Below are positions 26,004 through 34,564 of a stretch of 64,000 nt of DNA, piece after piece. The notes beneath the pieces are model-generated. The model ran no database searches, was not told the origin of the DNA, and saw only the letters and a program-made list of their open reading frames with translations. Source of the DNA: Microbacterium testaceum. GTDB lineage: Bacteria > Actinomycetota > Actinomycetes > Actinomycetales > Microbacteriaceae. Every line of letters begins with the position of its first letter. Position 1 is the first letter of the stretch. A program made the position numbers and the translations under genes. The stretch is from contig NZ_JAJGNJ010000001.1 of NCBI RefSeq assembly GCF_020781835.1, positions 62,001 to 126,000 on the forward strand, in the 5' to 3' direction.

Positions 26004-27323
26004 TCAGGCCCAACGGCCGCGACGCGCGGCGCGGGTCGCCGGAGCCGGGGGCTGCGAGCTCACCTGCTCCCGGTCGAGGCGGTGGCGCGTGGCGAAGACG
26101 AACAGCGGTACCAGAGCGGATGCCGAAAGCGGCCCCCACCCCAAGAGAGGGAACGGCGTCTCGGTCGCGCCCATGGCGAGCAGACCGACGACGAAGGCGA
26201 TGCCGGCGACCGACGACGAGCGGATCGGGTCGGTCACCGAGCCGATGAGGGCGAAGGCGATGACGACGAGCCAGGCCACGAGCACGACGGCACCGCCCTG
26301 CACGAGGGTGGTCAGGACGAGATTGTGCGCGTGGCTGGCCGCACTGGAGAGCACCGTGCGCAGCACCGCGTAGTTGTCGGCGTACCAGTGGGCCCCCAGA
26401 CCGAACAGGCCGTGGTCGCCGAGCGCGTCGCGGTTGTACATCCAGATCGCACCGCGATACGTGAAGGCTTCGGGATCTGTCTCGGCGAAGGGGATGCGGA
26501 TCACCGCGATGAGCGCACCCACCGCGCCGACGACGCTGACGACGACGAACCCGGCACGCGGGAGCAGGCGCGAGAGCACCACGACCGCGAGCATGGCACC
26601 CGCGCCGACCAGCGCGGTGCGCGAGGAACTGAGCAGCAGAGCCCAACCGACCAGGAGGAGAAGCGGCCACCGCACGAACGCGCGGCGCACGAGGAAGATG
26701 CACGGTAACGACAGCGCCAGGAACATCCCGAAGGTGTTCGAATGCGTGAAGATCCCCGCCAGCAGCGGGGCACCCGTGAGGGACTTGTCGAACGTGCCGG
26801 TCCCCCCGGAGATGACGACCGTCGCGGGTGCCGCGTACATCGCCACGATGGACCCGGCCGCGACGGCACCGGCCACGTAGCCGAGGATCACGAGATCCCC
26901 CGGTTTCACCCGCACGCTCACCAGCAGGGCGCCGGCCGCGGCGGTCAGGAACAGGCCGAACGTCGGGGTACGGCCGTGCACGAACTCGTCGGCCGCGAGG
27001 ACGAGGGCGGGCAGAACGACCAGCAGCAGGCTGGGTCCGGACATCCGCGCGAACAGCACGACGAGCAGAACGGTTGCGGCCGCGACGGCAGGCACCAGCA
27101 CGCTGCCGACGTCATCGATGGCCGCCACCGCGGGGTTCGTGGCGGTGGTCCCCTCTTTGTAGTGCGAACGGTCGGTGAGCACGGTCTCGATGAGCGGCCC
27201 CAGCAGGGAGAAGACGGCCAGCATCAACACCACGACCCGTCGTGCGACCGGGGAGTCCACTAACCCGGCCTCGGATGCCGACGGCACGACGGAGTGCTCG
27301 CGGGGACTGGCTAGCGTGCTCAC
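26004..27323 (-). CDS. O-antigen polymerase/ligase-like membrane protein (Wzy type)
   Basis: A 439-residue inner-membrane protein with about eleven hydrophobic segments. The central part ITGAPLLAGIFTHSNTFGMF-like stretch (LTGAPLLAGIFTHSNTFGMF) with the conserved HSN, LLLSSSRTALVGAG and the late extracellular loop GLFGLGAHWYADNY with HAHNLVLTTLVQGG are classic O-antigen ligase/Wzy features. It probably polymerises or ligates lipid-linked glycan repeat units outside the membrane. GTG 27323 is chosen; a longer frame would overlap the divergent flippase start. It pairs functionally with the Wzx-like gene next door. Confidence 0.85.
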   Translation of the reverse strand: MSTLASPREHSVVPSASEAGLVDSPVARRVVVLMLAVFSLLGPLIETVLTDRSHYKEGTTATNPAVAAIDDVGSVLVPAVAAATVLLVVLFARMSGPSLLLVVLPALVLAADEFVHGRTPTFGLFLTAAAGALLVSVRVKPGDLVILGYVAGAVAAGSIVAMYAAPATVVISGGTGTFDKSLTGAPLLAGIFTHSNTFGMFLALSLPCIFLVRRAFVRWPLLLLVGWALLLSSSRTALVGAGAMLAVVVLSRLLPRAGFVVVSVVGAVGALIAVIRIPFAETDPEAFTYRGAIWMYNRDALGDHGLFGLGAHWYADNYAVLRTVLSSAASHAHNLVLTTLVQGGAVVLVAWLVVIAFALIGSVTDPIRSSSVAGIAFVVGLLAMGATETPFPLLGWGPLSASALVPLFVFATRHRLDREQVSSQPPAPATRAARRGRWA

Positions 27324-27354
27324 GGCCGACACCGTACAACTCCCGGGGAGCGTG

Positions 27355-28794
27355 ATGACCACGACCACCGTCGTCACGCCCCGACGCCGCGGGGCGGTTC
27401 TGCTGCTCGGGGCGCAGTGGGTGCGCTACCTCTCGCAGATCGGCGGGATGATCGTGCTGGCCCGTCTGGTGGGGCCCGCCGAGACCGGCGTCGTCGCCCT
27501 GGCGGCGACCCTGGCCGGGTTCGCCGCCGTGCTCGGCGATTTCGGGCTCAGCATGGCGGCGCTGCGGGCCCCGACGCTCACGGACGCCCAGCGCACGACG
27601 CTCTTCTGGGCGAACGCCCTCATCGGCGTCCTGGCCACGGGTCTCGTCCTCGCCCTCGCCCCGCCGTTCGCCGCGCTGTTCGGAAATGCGTTCCTCGTGC
27701 CGGTGCTCGCGCTGCTGGCCCCGGCTTTCGCGCTGCGCTCGATCAGCGCCCAGTTCCGCGTCGAACTGAACCGATCGGGGCGGCTCGGCCGCCTCGCCGC
27801 AGCCGAACTCGCCGGCGACCTCACCGGTCTGGTCGTCGCCATCGTGCTCGCGGTCCTCGGCGGTGGTGCACTCGCCCTCGCCTCGCAGGGCACCGTCGCG
27901 GCGGGCATCACGCTCGCGCTCGTCGTGGTTCTGACGCCCTGGCACCCGGGACGCCCCCGCCGCGGATCCGAGATGCGGGGCCTGCTCACTTTCGGCGGCC
28001 ACACCTTCGTCGTGCACGCGCTGAACTACGCCTCGAGCGTGACCGGCACCCTCGCCGTGGGCACGGTGGCGAACGATCGCGCGGTCGGTCTGTTCAGCCG
28101 GGCGACTCAACTGGTGAATCTTCCGATCGACCAGCTCCTCACGCCGCTCACGCGCGTGGTGATCCCTGCGCTGGCGGATGCCGCCGACGCCACGTCGCTC
28201 GGACATCGGCTGGCGAGATACCAGACGCAGCTGAGCTACCCCGTCCTGGCCTACCTCAGTCTCTTCGCGGTGACCGCCGAACCAGCCATCCACGTCGTCC
28301 TCGGCGGGCGATGGGATGCGGCGGCCGCGTACGTCCCGGTGCTCGCCGTCGGCGCGGTGTTCCAGACCCTCGGCTACCCGCAGTACTGGGCCTTGGTCGC
28401 GACGGGACGGTCCGGTCTGCTGCTGTGGTGCGAGTCGATCGGCCGGATCCTCACGATCGTCCTCGTCGTCGCGGCAGCGGGACTCGGGCCCTTCGCGATC
28501 GTCGTGGCGATGGCCATCGGACAGGCCGTGCTCTGGGTCGCCGCATTCCTGGCCCTGCCCCGGACGGGGGTGTCGTCCGCCGTCCTGCTGTCCGCGTCCG
28601 CGCGCCCCGTGGTGGTGTTCGCGATCGCGGCCGCCGTGGCCGCCGTCGCCGACGCGTCGTTCTTCACCCCGCTCGATGCGATCGGGCGCCTGCTGGCGAC
28701 CGGCGGCGTGTGGGCGATCGTCGGGGGCGCGGCACTCGGTCTCGTGGCCCGCCGCGACCTCCGATCCCTGTGGGGCGCGATGCGCCGGCGGTGA
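27355..28794 (+). CDS. Polysaccharide flippase (Wzx type, MOP superfamily)
   Basis: A 479-residue membrane protein with about 13-14 hydrophobic segments, starting TPRRRGAVLLLGAQWVRYLS and QIGGMIVLARLVGPAETG, the standard opening of oligosaccharide flippases. The GLFSRATQLVNLPIDQLLTP segment is also conserved in this family. It should move lipid-linked oligosaccharide across the membrane. ATG 27355 is 31 bases from the divergent Wzy-like start, so both probably share one promoter region. The epimerase gene follows after 72 bases in the same direction. Confidence 0.88.
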   Translation: MTTTTVVTPRRRGAVLLLGAQWVRYLSQIGGMIVLARLVGPAETGVVALAATLAGFAAVLGDFGLSMAALRAPTLTDAQRTTLFWANALIGVLATGLVLALAPPFAALFGNAFLVPVLALLAPAFALRSISAQFRVELNRSGRLGRLAAAELAGDLTGLVVAIVLAVLGGGALALASQGTVAAGITLALVVVLTPWHPGRPRRGSEMRGLLTFGGHTFVVHALNYASSVTGTLAVGTVANDRAVGLFSRATQLVNLPIDQLLTPLTRVVIPALADAADATSLGHRLARYQTQLSYPVLAYLSLFAVTAEPAIHVVLGGRWDAAAAYVPVLAVGAVFQTLGYPQYWALVATGRSGLLLWCESIGRILTIVLVVAAAGLGPFAIVVAMAIGQAVLWVAAFLALPRTGVSSAVLLSASARPVVVFAIAAAVAAVADASFFTPLDAIGRLLATGGVWAIVGGAALGLVARRDLRSLWGAMRRR

Positions 28795-28866
28795 GCCGCG
28801 AGTCCCGCCCCCGACCCGACGAGAAGGCTCCATGGCGCCCACCCCGCGACTCCCGGACGGCCGCTG

Positions 28867-29787
28867 ATGGCCCGCTGCCTCGTGATCGGTGCCAACGGCT
28901 TCCTCGGCTCGCGGCTGGCCGACGCGCTCGCGCGGACAGGGCATGAGGTGACCGGCTTCGATCGCTACAGCCGTCGCATCCGCGCCTTCGAGTCGCCCGA
29001 CGTCGTCCCGCTGAGGGGCGACTTCCTCGACCCCCGCGACGTGGCGGCGGCGGTCTCGGGCGCCGAGTACGTCTTCCACTTCCTCTCGACCACGACACCG
29101 GCCAGCGCCGACCGTGAGCCCACCGTCGACCTGCGCACCAACGTCAGCGCGAGCGTCGAGCTGCTGTCGCTGTGCGTCACTGCCGGGGTGCGACGCGTGT
29201 TCTTCGCGTCCAGCGGCGGCGCCATCTACGGGCCCCAACCCCGTCGGACGTTCGCGGAGGACGCTCCTGCGCTCCCGGTCTCGCCGTACGGCATCGGCAA
29301 GCTCACGATCGAGCGCTACCTCGACTATTACGCCACGACCGCGGGATTGGACTCCGTCGCCCTGCGCATCTCCAACCCCTACGGGCCGCGGGCGACGCCG
29401 GCCAAGGGGCAGGGGATCATTCCGATCACCCTCGACCGGCTCCGACGTGGCGAACCTGCGGTGCAGGTGGGTGACGGCTCGATGATCCGCGATTACATCC
29501 ACGTCGACGATCTCGTCGCCCGGATCCTGCGCATGGTCGAGCGCGCGCCCCGTCACCGCGCCTACAACCTCGGCAGCGGTCGCGGTCACTCCGTCGCCGA
29601 GGTGCTCGCCGCCATCCGCGCGGTGGTCGGCCGCGACTTCGAGATCGTTCGCGCACCCCAGCCGGCCACCTTCGTCGACCACGTGGTCCTGGATGTCGCG
29701 CGTTTCCGCGACGAGTACGGACCCGCCCGTGACCTGTCCCTCATCGAGGGCATCGCCGACACCTGGACGAGGATGACGACCCGATGA
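28867..29787 (+). CDS. NAD-dependent nucleotide-sugar epimerase/dehydratase
   Basis: A 306-residue extended SDR enzyme. NAD-binding VIGANGFLGSRLADALARTG is at the N-terminus, the catalytic Tyr-Lys pair is in VSPYGIGKLTIERYLDYYAT, and ISNPYGPRATPAKGQG follows, typical of UDP-glucose 4-epimerase-like proteins. It probably makes a nucleotide sugar for the adjacent glycosyltransferases. Its stop overlaps the next gene start in ATGA, so the genes are coupled. The exact sugar cannot be told. Confidence 0.88.
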   Translation: MARCLVIGANGFLGSRLADALARTGHEVTGFDRYSRRIRAFESPDVVPLRGDFLDPRDVAAAVSGAEYVFHFLSTTTPASADREPTVDLRTNVSASVELLSLCVTAGVRRVFFASSGGAIYGPQPRRTFAEDAPALPVSPYGIGKLTIERYLDYYATTAGLDSVALRISNPYGPRATPAKGQGIIPITLDRLRRGEPAVQVGDGSMIRDYIHVDDLVARILRMVERAPRHRAYNLGSGRGHSVAEVLAAIRAVVGRDFEIVRAPQPATFVDHVVLDVARFRDEYGPARDLSLIEGIADTWTRMTTR

Positions 29788-30887
29788 CGCGAGTTCTGCA
29801 CGTGACCGAGGCGATGGGAAGCGGCGTGCTGAGCCTCGTCGACAGCATCAGCCGCCGCCAGGCCGAGGAGGGCGCCGACGTGCAGGTGCTCTTCATGCCC
29901 CGACCGGAGACCCCGACCGACGCGGCGCTGCGTGCGCGTTTCGACCGACGGGTGGCTCTGCGGCGCGTGTCGACCGGGTCCCGCCACGGCGACCTGCGTG
30001 CACTGTGGCGCGCCGTGTCCCGGACCGCCGGCGAGGTCGACGCGGTCCACGCGCACTCGAGCATCGCGGGCGCCATCGTGCGGCTCGCGATGAATCGGCG
30101 GCTCCCCGCCGATCGCGTCTTCTTCTCGCCGCACGGTTTCGCCTTCCTGCGGCTCGACCTGCCCGCACCGGCGCGGCTCGGCATCCGTCGCCTCGAGCGG
30201 GCCCTGGCGCGGCGGTCCACCCTCGTCCTCACCTCGCCCTCCGAGTTCGCCGTGGCCTCCGAGGCGCTGCGTCCCGCCCGCGCGCACCTCCTCCAGACCG
30301 GCATCCCGTCGGAGTCCGTCTCGCGGCTCCCGCGCGTCGCCGATCCCGCCCGCCGCCCCGTCGTCGCGATGATCGGCCGGCTCGTGCACCAGAAGGCGCC
30401 CTGGCGCTTCGCGGCCGCCGCCCGCGCTCTGGGCGCGCGGGCCGACTTCGTCTGGATCGGCGGTGGGTCGCCCGAGGACGAGCGCCGGTGGCTCGGCGAC
30501 GCACGGGTCCGCGTGACCGGCTGGGTGTCACCGACGGAGCTGTCCGCCCTCATCGACACCGTGGACGTGCTGCTGTTCCCCTCGCTGTGGGAGGGGATGT
30601 CGCTCTCCCTCGTCCAGGCGCAGGCCCAGGGCATCCCGGCGGTCGTCTCGGACGTGGTCGGCAACCGCGACAGCGTCGAGGACGGTGTGACCGGATTCGT
30701 GTGCGCCGACGACGACGCCTTGATCGCCGCGACGGCGCGCCTGCTCGACGACCCGGGGCTACGGGAACGGATGTCGGCGGCGGCGCTGGACTGGGCGCGC
30801 CGCGCGCTCACCGACGACGCGCTGGGCCGGGACTCGCTCGCGGTGTACCGGCTCGCGGCGGAGCGTGCGGGAAGCAGCGCCCGATGA
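29784..30887 (+). CDS. Glycosyltransferase family 4
   Basis: A 367-residue GT-B fold transferase that adds a sugar to the growing lipid-linked glycan at the inner face of the membrane. The donor half shows PVVAMIGRLVHQKAPWRFAA and the family signature LFPSLWEGMSLSLVQAQAQG with a Glu-x7-Gln pattern, then IPAVVSDVVGNRDSVEDGV. ATGA overlaps couple it to the epimerase before and the next glycosyltransferase after. Sugar specificity unknown. Confidence 0.88.
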   Translation: MTRVLHVTEAMGSGVLSLVDSISRRQAEEGADVQVLFMPRPETPTDAALRARFDRRVALRRVSTGSRHGDLRALWRAVSRTAGEVDAVHAHSSIAGAIVRLAMNRRLPADRVFFSPHGFAFLRLDLPAPARLGIRRLERALARRSTLVLTSPSEFAVASEALRPARAHLLQTGIPSESVSRLPRVADPARRPVVAMIGRLVHQKAPWRFAAAARALGARADFVWIGGGSPEDERRWLGDARVRVTGWVSPTELSALIDTVDVLLFPSLWEGMSLSLVQAQAQGIPAVVSDVVGNRDSVEDGVTGFVCADDDALIAATARLLDDPGLRERMSAAALDWARRALTDDALGRDSLAVYRLAAERAGSSAR

Positions 30888-31954
30888 TCGTCGTCAACGC
30901 CCGGTTCCTCACTCAGCACGTCACCGGCATCCAGCGGTTCGCCGCCGAGATCACCCGGGAACTGCTCACCTTGCGCGCCGACACGGTGCTCGCCGTCCCC
31001 CGCGGGCCGATCGACACCCGCGGGCTCGACGCCAGCCGCATCGTGCGCGTGGGACGTCTGAGCGGACACGCGTGGGAGCAGCTCGAATTGCCGTTGTTCG
31101 CGCGTGGCCGCGGCGCGGTGCTGCTCGATCTGACGAGCACGGGCCCGGTCTGGTACCGCCCCCAGGTCTCCACGCACCACGACGTCACGTGGCTCCGGCA
31201 TCCCGACAGCTTCGGTCGGCGCTTCCGAACGCTGTACGCCCTGGTGGTCCCCCGGCTCATCGCGCGCAGCGACCACCTGCTCACCGTCAGCGCGTTCTCC
31301 AGGGGCGAGATCTCGGCCCACTTCGGAACCTCGCCCGACAGGTTCACGGTCGTCCCGAACGCCGCCGACGCCCGCTTCCGCCCCTCGGGCGAGGGCGCAC
31401 CGGCCGCGGATGGACGGTACCTGTTGGCGGTGTCGTCGCCCAACGCGCACAAGAACTTCGGGCGGATGCTGGAAGCCTTCGCCCGCTTCTCGCCCCGGCA
31501 TCCCGATGTCGAGCTCCGTGTCGTCGGCAGTCAGACGCGCGCGTTCGCCCGGCAGGAGTACGGCGCGCCCGGCGAGCGCGTGCGTTTCCTCGGACGGGTC
31601 GGCGACGACGACCTCACCGCCCTGTACCGGGGAGCTCTGGCCTTCGTCTTCCCGTCGCTGTACGAGGGCTTCGGCATCCCTCCCCTCGAAGCGCAGCAGT
31701 GCGGATGCCCGGTGATCGCCGCGCGGGCGGCGTCGCTGCCGGAAGTGCTCGGCGACAGCGCGGTGTTCGTCGACCCGTACGACACCGGCGACATCGCCGG
31801 CGCGATGGCCCGCGTCGTCGACGATGCGGCGTTGCGGGAGCGCCTGCGGCGCGACGGCCTGCGCAACGCGCGACGCTTCTCATGGCGCACGTCGGCGGAG
31901 CTCGTGTCGCGGGTACTCGACGATGTCGCGGCGAGGACTGCCGCCCGAGTATGA
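30884..31954 (+). CDS. Glycosyltransferase family 4
   Basis: A 356-residue GT-B transferase. It starts MIVVNARFLTQHVTGIQRFA, which resembles mannosyl- and rhamnosyltransferases, and has YLLAVSSPNAHKNFGRMLEA and FPSLYEGFGIPPLEAQQCGC followed by PVIAARAASLPEVLGD, the GT4 donor signature. Start fixed by the 4-base ATGA overlap with the previous gene. It is the last gene of the wzx-epimerase-GT-GT operon; a small GGCGCCG/CGGCGCC stem (31980-31997) follows. Confidence 0.9.
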   Translation: MIVVNARFLTQHVTGIQRFAAEITRELLTLRADTVLAVPRGPIDTRGLDASRIVRVGRLSGHAWEQLELPLFARGRGAVLLDLTSTGPVWYRPQVSTHHDVTWLRHPDSFGRRFRTLYALVVPRLIARSDHLLTVSAFSRGEISAHFGTSPDRFTVVPNAADARFRPSGEGAPAADGRYLLAVSSPNAHKNFGRMLEAFARFSPRHPDVELRVVGSQTRAFARQEYGAPGERVRFLGRVGDDDLTALYRGALAFVFPSLYEGFGIPPLEAQQCGCPVIAARAASLPEVLGDSAVFVDPYDTGDIAGAMARVVDDAALRERLRRDGLRNARRFSWRTSAELVSRVLDDVAARTAARV

Positions 31955-31979
31955 CGCGACGGCGCGCCCGTCAAGGCCG

Positions 31980-31997
31980 GGCGCCGCAGGCGGCGCC
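31980..31997 (+). terminator. Possible terminator after first glycan operon
   Basis: GGCGCCG and CGGCGCC form a 7-bp stem with a 4-base loop 25 bases after the last glycosyltransferase stop. There is no U-run. It lies just before the next gene's start, so it could also affect translation of that gene. Confidence 0.35.
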
Positions 31998-32014
31998 GTG
32001 CCTAACGTCGCCCC

Positions 32015-32917
32015 ATGACCACCGAACGCGACCAGTTCACTTTCGACAACCCCGTCACGCGTTACGCCCGCGTCGAGCCGCCCGTCCAGCATCAGCCGGA
32101 ACCCGGCGTGCAGGCGGACATGACCCCCGTTCCCGACCTGGGCGAGAAGACCTACCGCGGACTGGGGCGCCTCATCGGACGCAAGGCCCTCATCACCGGA
32201 GGAGACTCCGGCATCGGCGGGGCCGTGGCGATCGCGTTCGCGCGCGAGGGCGCCGACGTCGCCATCGTGCACCTGCCCGACGAGCAGCGCGACGCCGATC
32301 ACGTGCTCGCCCAGATCCGGGATGCCGGCCGCACCGGCGTCTCGATCGCGGCCGACATCACCGACCCCGGTGCGTGCCGCGCTCTCGTCGCCGACGCCGT
32401 CGAGGCGCTCGGGGGCCTGGACATCGTGGTGAACAACGCCGGGAAGCAGGTGATGGTCGAGAAGGTCGACGACCTGTCGGACGAGCAGTTCGAGCAGACC
32501 TTCCGCACGAACGTGTTCGCGCCGTTCTGGATCACCAAGGCCGCGCTCGCTCACCTTCCCGAAGGCGCCGCGATCATCAACACCGCGTCCCTCGAGGCGT
32601 ACGTCCCGGCCCCCGACCGGCTGGACTACGCCGCCACCAAGGCAGCGATCAACAACCTGTCCAAAGGCCTCGCGCAGCAGTTGGCCTCGCGCGGCATCCG
32701 GGTCAACGTCGTCGCCCCCGGACCGACGTGGTCGGCGCTGCAGGTGAGCCAGGGCGTCTCGGACGAGCAGATGGAGCACTTCGACGACGAGAGCACGTAC
32801 CAGCGTGCCGGTCAGCCGGCCGAGATCGCGCCGGCCTTCGTGTTCCTGGCCTCGGCGGAGGCCAGCTACGTCTCGGGCGAGACCCTCAACGTCAACGGCG
32901 GCATGGTCACGCCGTAG
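32015..32917 (+). CDS. SDR-family oxidoreductase
   Basis: A 300-residue short-chain dehydrogenase. The cofactor loop is KALITGGDSGIGGAVAIAFA, the NNAG motif is VVNNAGKQVMVE, and the catalytic Ser and Tyr-x3-Lys are in INTASLEAYVPA and LDYAATKAAI. The N-terminal tail of about 45 residues and the overall length match the stress-related YdaD/YhdF-type dehydrogenases (often named glucose 1-dehydrogenase-like). It stands alone, followed by the hairpin at 32921-32944. Physiological substrate unknown. Confidence 0.88.
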   Translation: MTTERDQFTFDNPVTRYARVEPPVQHQPEPGVQADMTPVPDLGEKTYRGLGRLIGRKALITGGDSGIGGAVAIAFAREGADVAIVHLPDEQRDADHVLAQIRDAGRTGVSIAADITDPGACRALVADAVEALGGLDIVVNNAGKQVMVEKVDDLSDEQFEQTFRTNVFAPFWITKAALAHLPEGAAIINTASLEAYVPAPDRLDYAATKAAINNLSKGLAQQLASRGIRVNVVAPGPTWSALQVSQGVSDEQMEHFDDESTYQRAGQPAEIAPAFVFLASAEASYVSGETLNVNGGMVTP

Positions 32918-32920
32918 GCC

Positions 32921-32944
32921 CGGGCCGTGGCATCCACCGGCCCG
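32921..32944 (+). terminator. Possible terminator after SDR gene
   Basis: CGGGCC-GTGG pairs with CCAC-CGGCCCG (one bulged base) immediately after the SDR stop, with the loop CATC. The stem contains the word TGGCATCC that recurs in this genome. No U-run. The remaining 240 bases before the next gene hold no feature I can support. Confidence 0.45.
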
Positions 32945-33184
32945 CACAACTCCGGCGGATTGCGCGAGCCGTCGACCCGGGCCGCCCGTTCACCGGATCT
33001 GCCGGAGCTGTGCCCCCGGCACGCGGCCGAGCGGGCACGCCGCCCGCGTGGCACACGCGGTGTCGGCGGACCGACGGAGCGGAACATCGACGCCGCACCG
33101 GATCAGCGGCGACACCTCCTTGCGCAAAACGTCCCGGAGCGCAAGCGGCCCGCTCCGACCACCGGTGTAGGAAAACGTGAAGGA

Positions 33185-34564
33185 ATGCCCTCCGACGACG
33201 CCATCCCCACGCTGTACCTGCTGCACGCCCTCGGGTCGAGCAGTGGGTCGTTCGACCGGCTCGGTGCGACCCTCGCCGGTCGGGTCGACGTCCAGGGCAT
33301 CGACCTCCCCGGGTTCGGCTCCGTCCCCGCGGCACCCGACACGTCGCTGGAGGCGACGGTCTCGTACGTGATCGGCATCCTGAACGAACGGGTCCGCGGC
33401 CGGTGGATGCTCGGCGGTCACAGCATGGGCGGCAAGGTCGCCACGCTCGTCGCCGCGCGCGTGCTCAGCGGCACCGCGCCCCTCACAGGCCTGGCCGGGA
33501 TGGTGCTCCTGTCCCCGTCTCCGCCCCGGCCCGAGCCGATGGACGAGGAGCGCCGCACGCGGATGCTGTCGTGGGTCGACCACGGGGCGATCTCGCCACA
33601 GGATGCCGAGACCTTCATCGCGCAGAACACGGCGCGCCCGCTCGACCCCGGCGCGCAGAGCGTCGCGCTGCCCGATCTGGCCCGCACGTCCCCGGCCGCG
33701 TGGCGCGCATGGCTGGAGACGGGCAGCCGCGTGGATGCACGGGACGAGGTGGGCACGCTGGACCTCCCCGTGCTCGTGCTGGCCGGAGACGACGACGCCG
33801 ATCTCGGCGCCGCCGCACAACCCGGACTCCTCGCCGGTGTGTACCCGCGGGCCCGGTTCCACACGCTGGCCGACACCGGCCACATGATCCCCCTCGAGCG
33901 GGCGGCCGAGACCGCCGCCGCCATCGCCGACTTCGTCGCGGACGAGGTGCTGGCCGGCCCCACGGTGCCCGAGGACTGGGCCCGGCTGATCGCCGGCGAC
34001 CGCGTGGACCCCCGGACGCGCGGCATCCTGAACCGCCGAGCCGTGCCCGACGACCGCGGGTACGCTCCCCGCGCACTCGATCTCGCGCAGTTGACGCTCC
34101 TGCGCGAGATCAGCGACCTCGTCGTGCCGCAGGAGGGCCCCGCGATCGACATCGCCGCGCGCGTGGACGCGCAGCTCGCCGGCGGCGCGGGCGACGGCTG
34201 GCGACCCGAGGGCCTTCCGCCGGACCCCGAGGCGTACCGGCGCGGGCTGGACACGCTCGCCGAGGGATGGCCGACCGATCCGGTCGCGCGCGAGGACGTC
34301 CTGCGCGCAGCGATCGAGGGGAACGGCCCCGCCGACGGGCCCCTGGATGCCGACCTGCTGGCCGCGTGGCTCGAAGACGTCCGCGTCGACCTCGTGCGGC
34401 AGTGGCTGGCGCATCCGGCGAGCATGGCGCGCACCGGGTACGACGGCTTCGCCACGGGCGGCCGCAAACCGCTGCGGGGCTACGTCCATCTCGAGCTCGG
34501 GCGGCGCGAGGACTGGGAGCCCGCCGGAGTCGGCGGCACGATCGCGACAGGAGACGCCGCGTGA
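33185..34564 (+). CDS. Alpha/beta hydrolase fused to gluconate-2-dehydrogenase subunit-3-like domain
   Basis: A 459-residue two-part protein. Residues 1-255 form an alpha/beta hydrolase: YLLHALGSSSGSFDRLG, nucleophile Ser in MLGGHSMGGKVATL, Asp in VLVLAGDDDADLG and His in LADTGHMIPLE, a complete triad. Residues about 275-459 resemble the small subunit (subunit 3) of membrane gluconate 2-dehydrogenase: LTLLREISDLVVPQ, then WLAHPASMARTGYDGFATGG and a KPLRGY tail. Its GTGA overlap with the GMC flavoprotein gene supports the subunit reading. No signal peptide is seen. ATG 33185 is the only good start. The role of the hydrolase half is unknown; a lactone or ester substrate or product is one idea. 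Confidence 0.7.
   Translation: MPSDDAIPTLYLLHALGSSSGSFDRLGATLAGRVDVQGIDLPGFGSVPAAPDTSLEATVSYVIGILNERVRGRWMLGGHSMGGKVATLVAARVLSGTAPLTGLAGMVLLSPSPPRPEPMDEERRTRMLSWVDHGAISPQDAETFIAQNTARPLDPGAQSVALPDLARTSPAAWRAWLETGSRVDARDEVGTLDLPVLVLAGDDDADLGAAAQPGLLAGVYPRARFHTLADTGHMIPLERAAETAAAIADFVADEVLAGPTVPEDWARLIAGDRVDPRTRGILNRRAVPDDRGYAPRALDLAQLTLLREISDLVVPQEGPAIDIAARVDAQLAGGAGDGWRPEGLPPDPEAYRRGLDTLAEGWPTDPVAREDVLRAAIEGNGPADGPLDADLLAAWLEDVRVDLVRQWLAHPASMARTGYDGFATGGRKPLRGYVHLELGRREDWEPAGVGGTIATGDAA

Noticed and set aside
26082..26708. Acidic/His-rich frame opposite the Wzy-like gene
   Set aside because: Antisense shadow of a membrane protein gene; DEHRG-rich composition is the usual mirror of hydrophobic codons.
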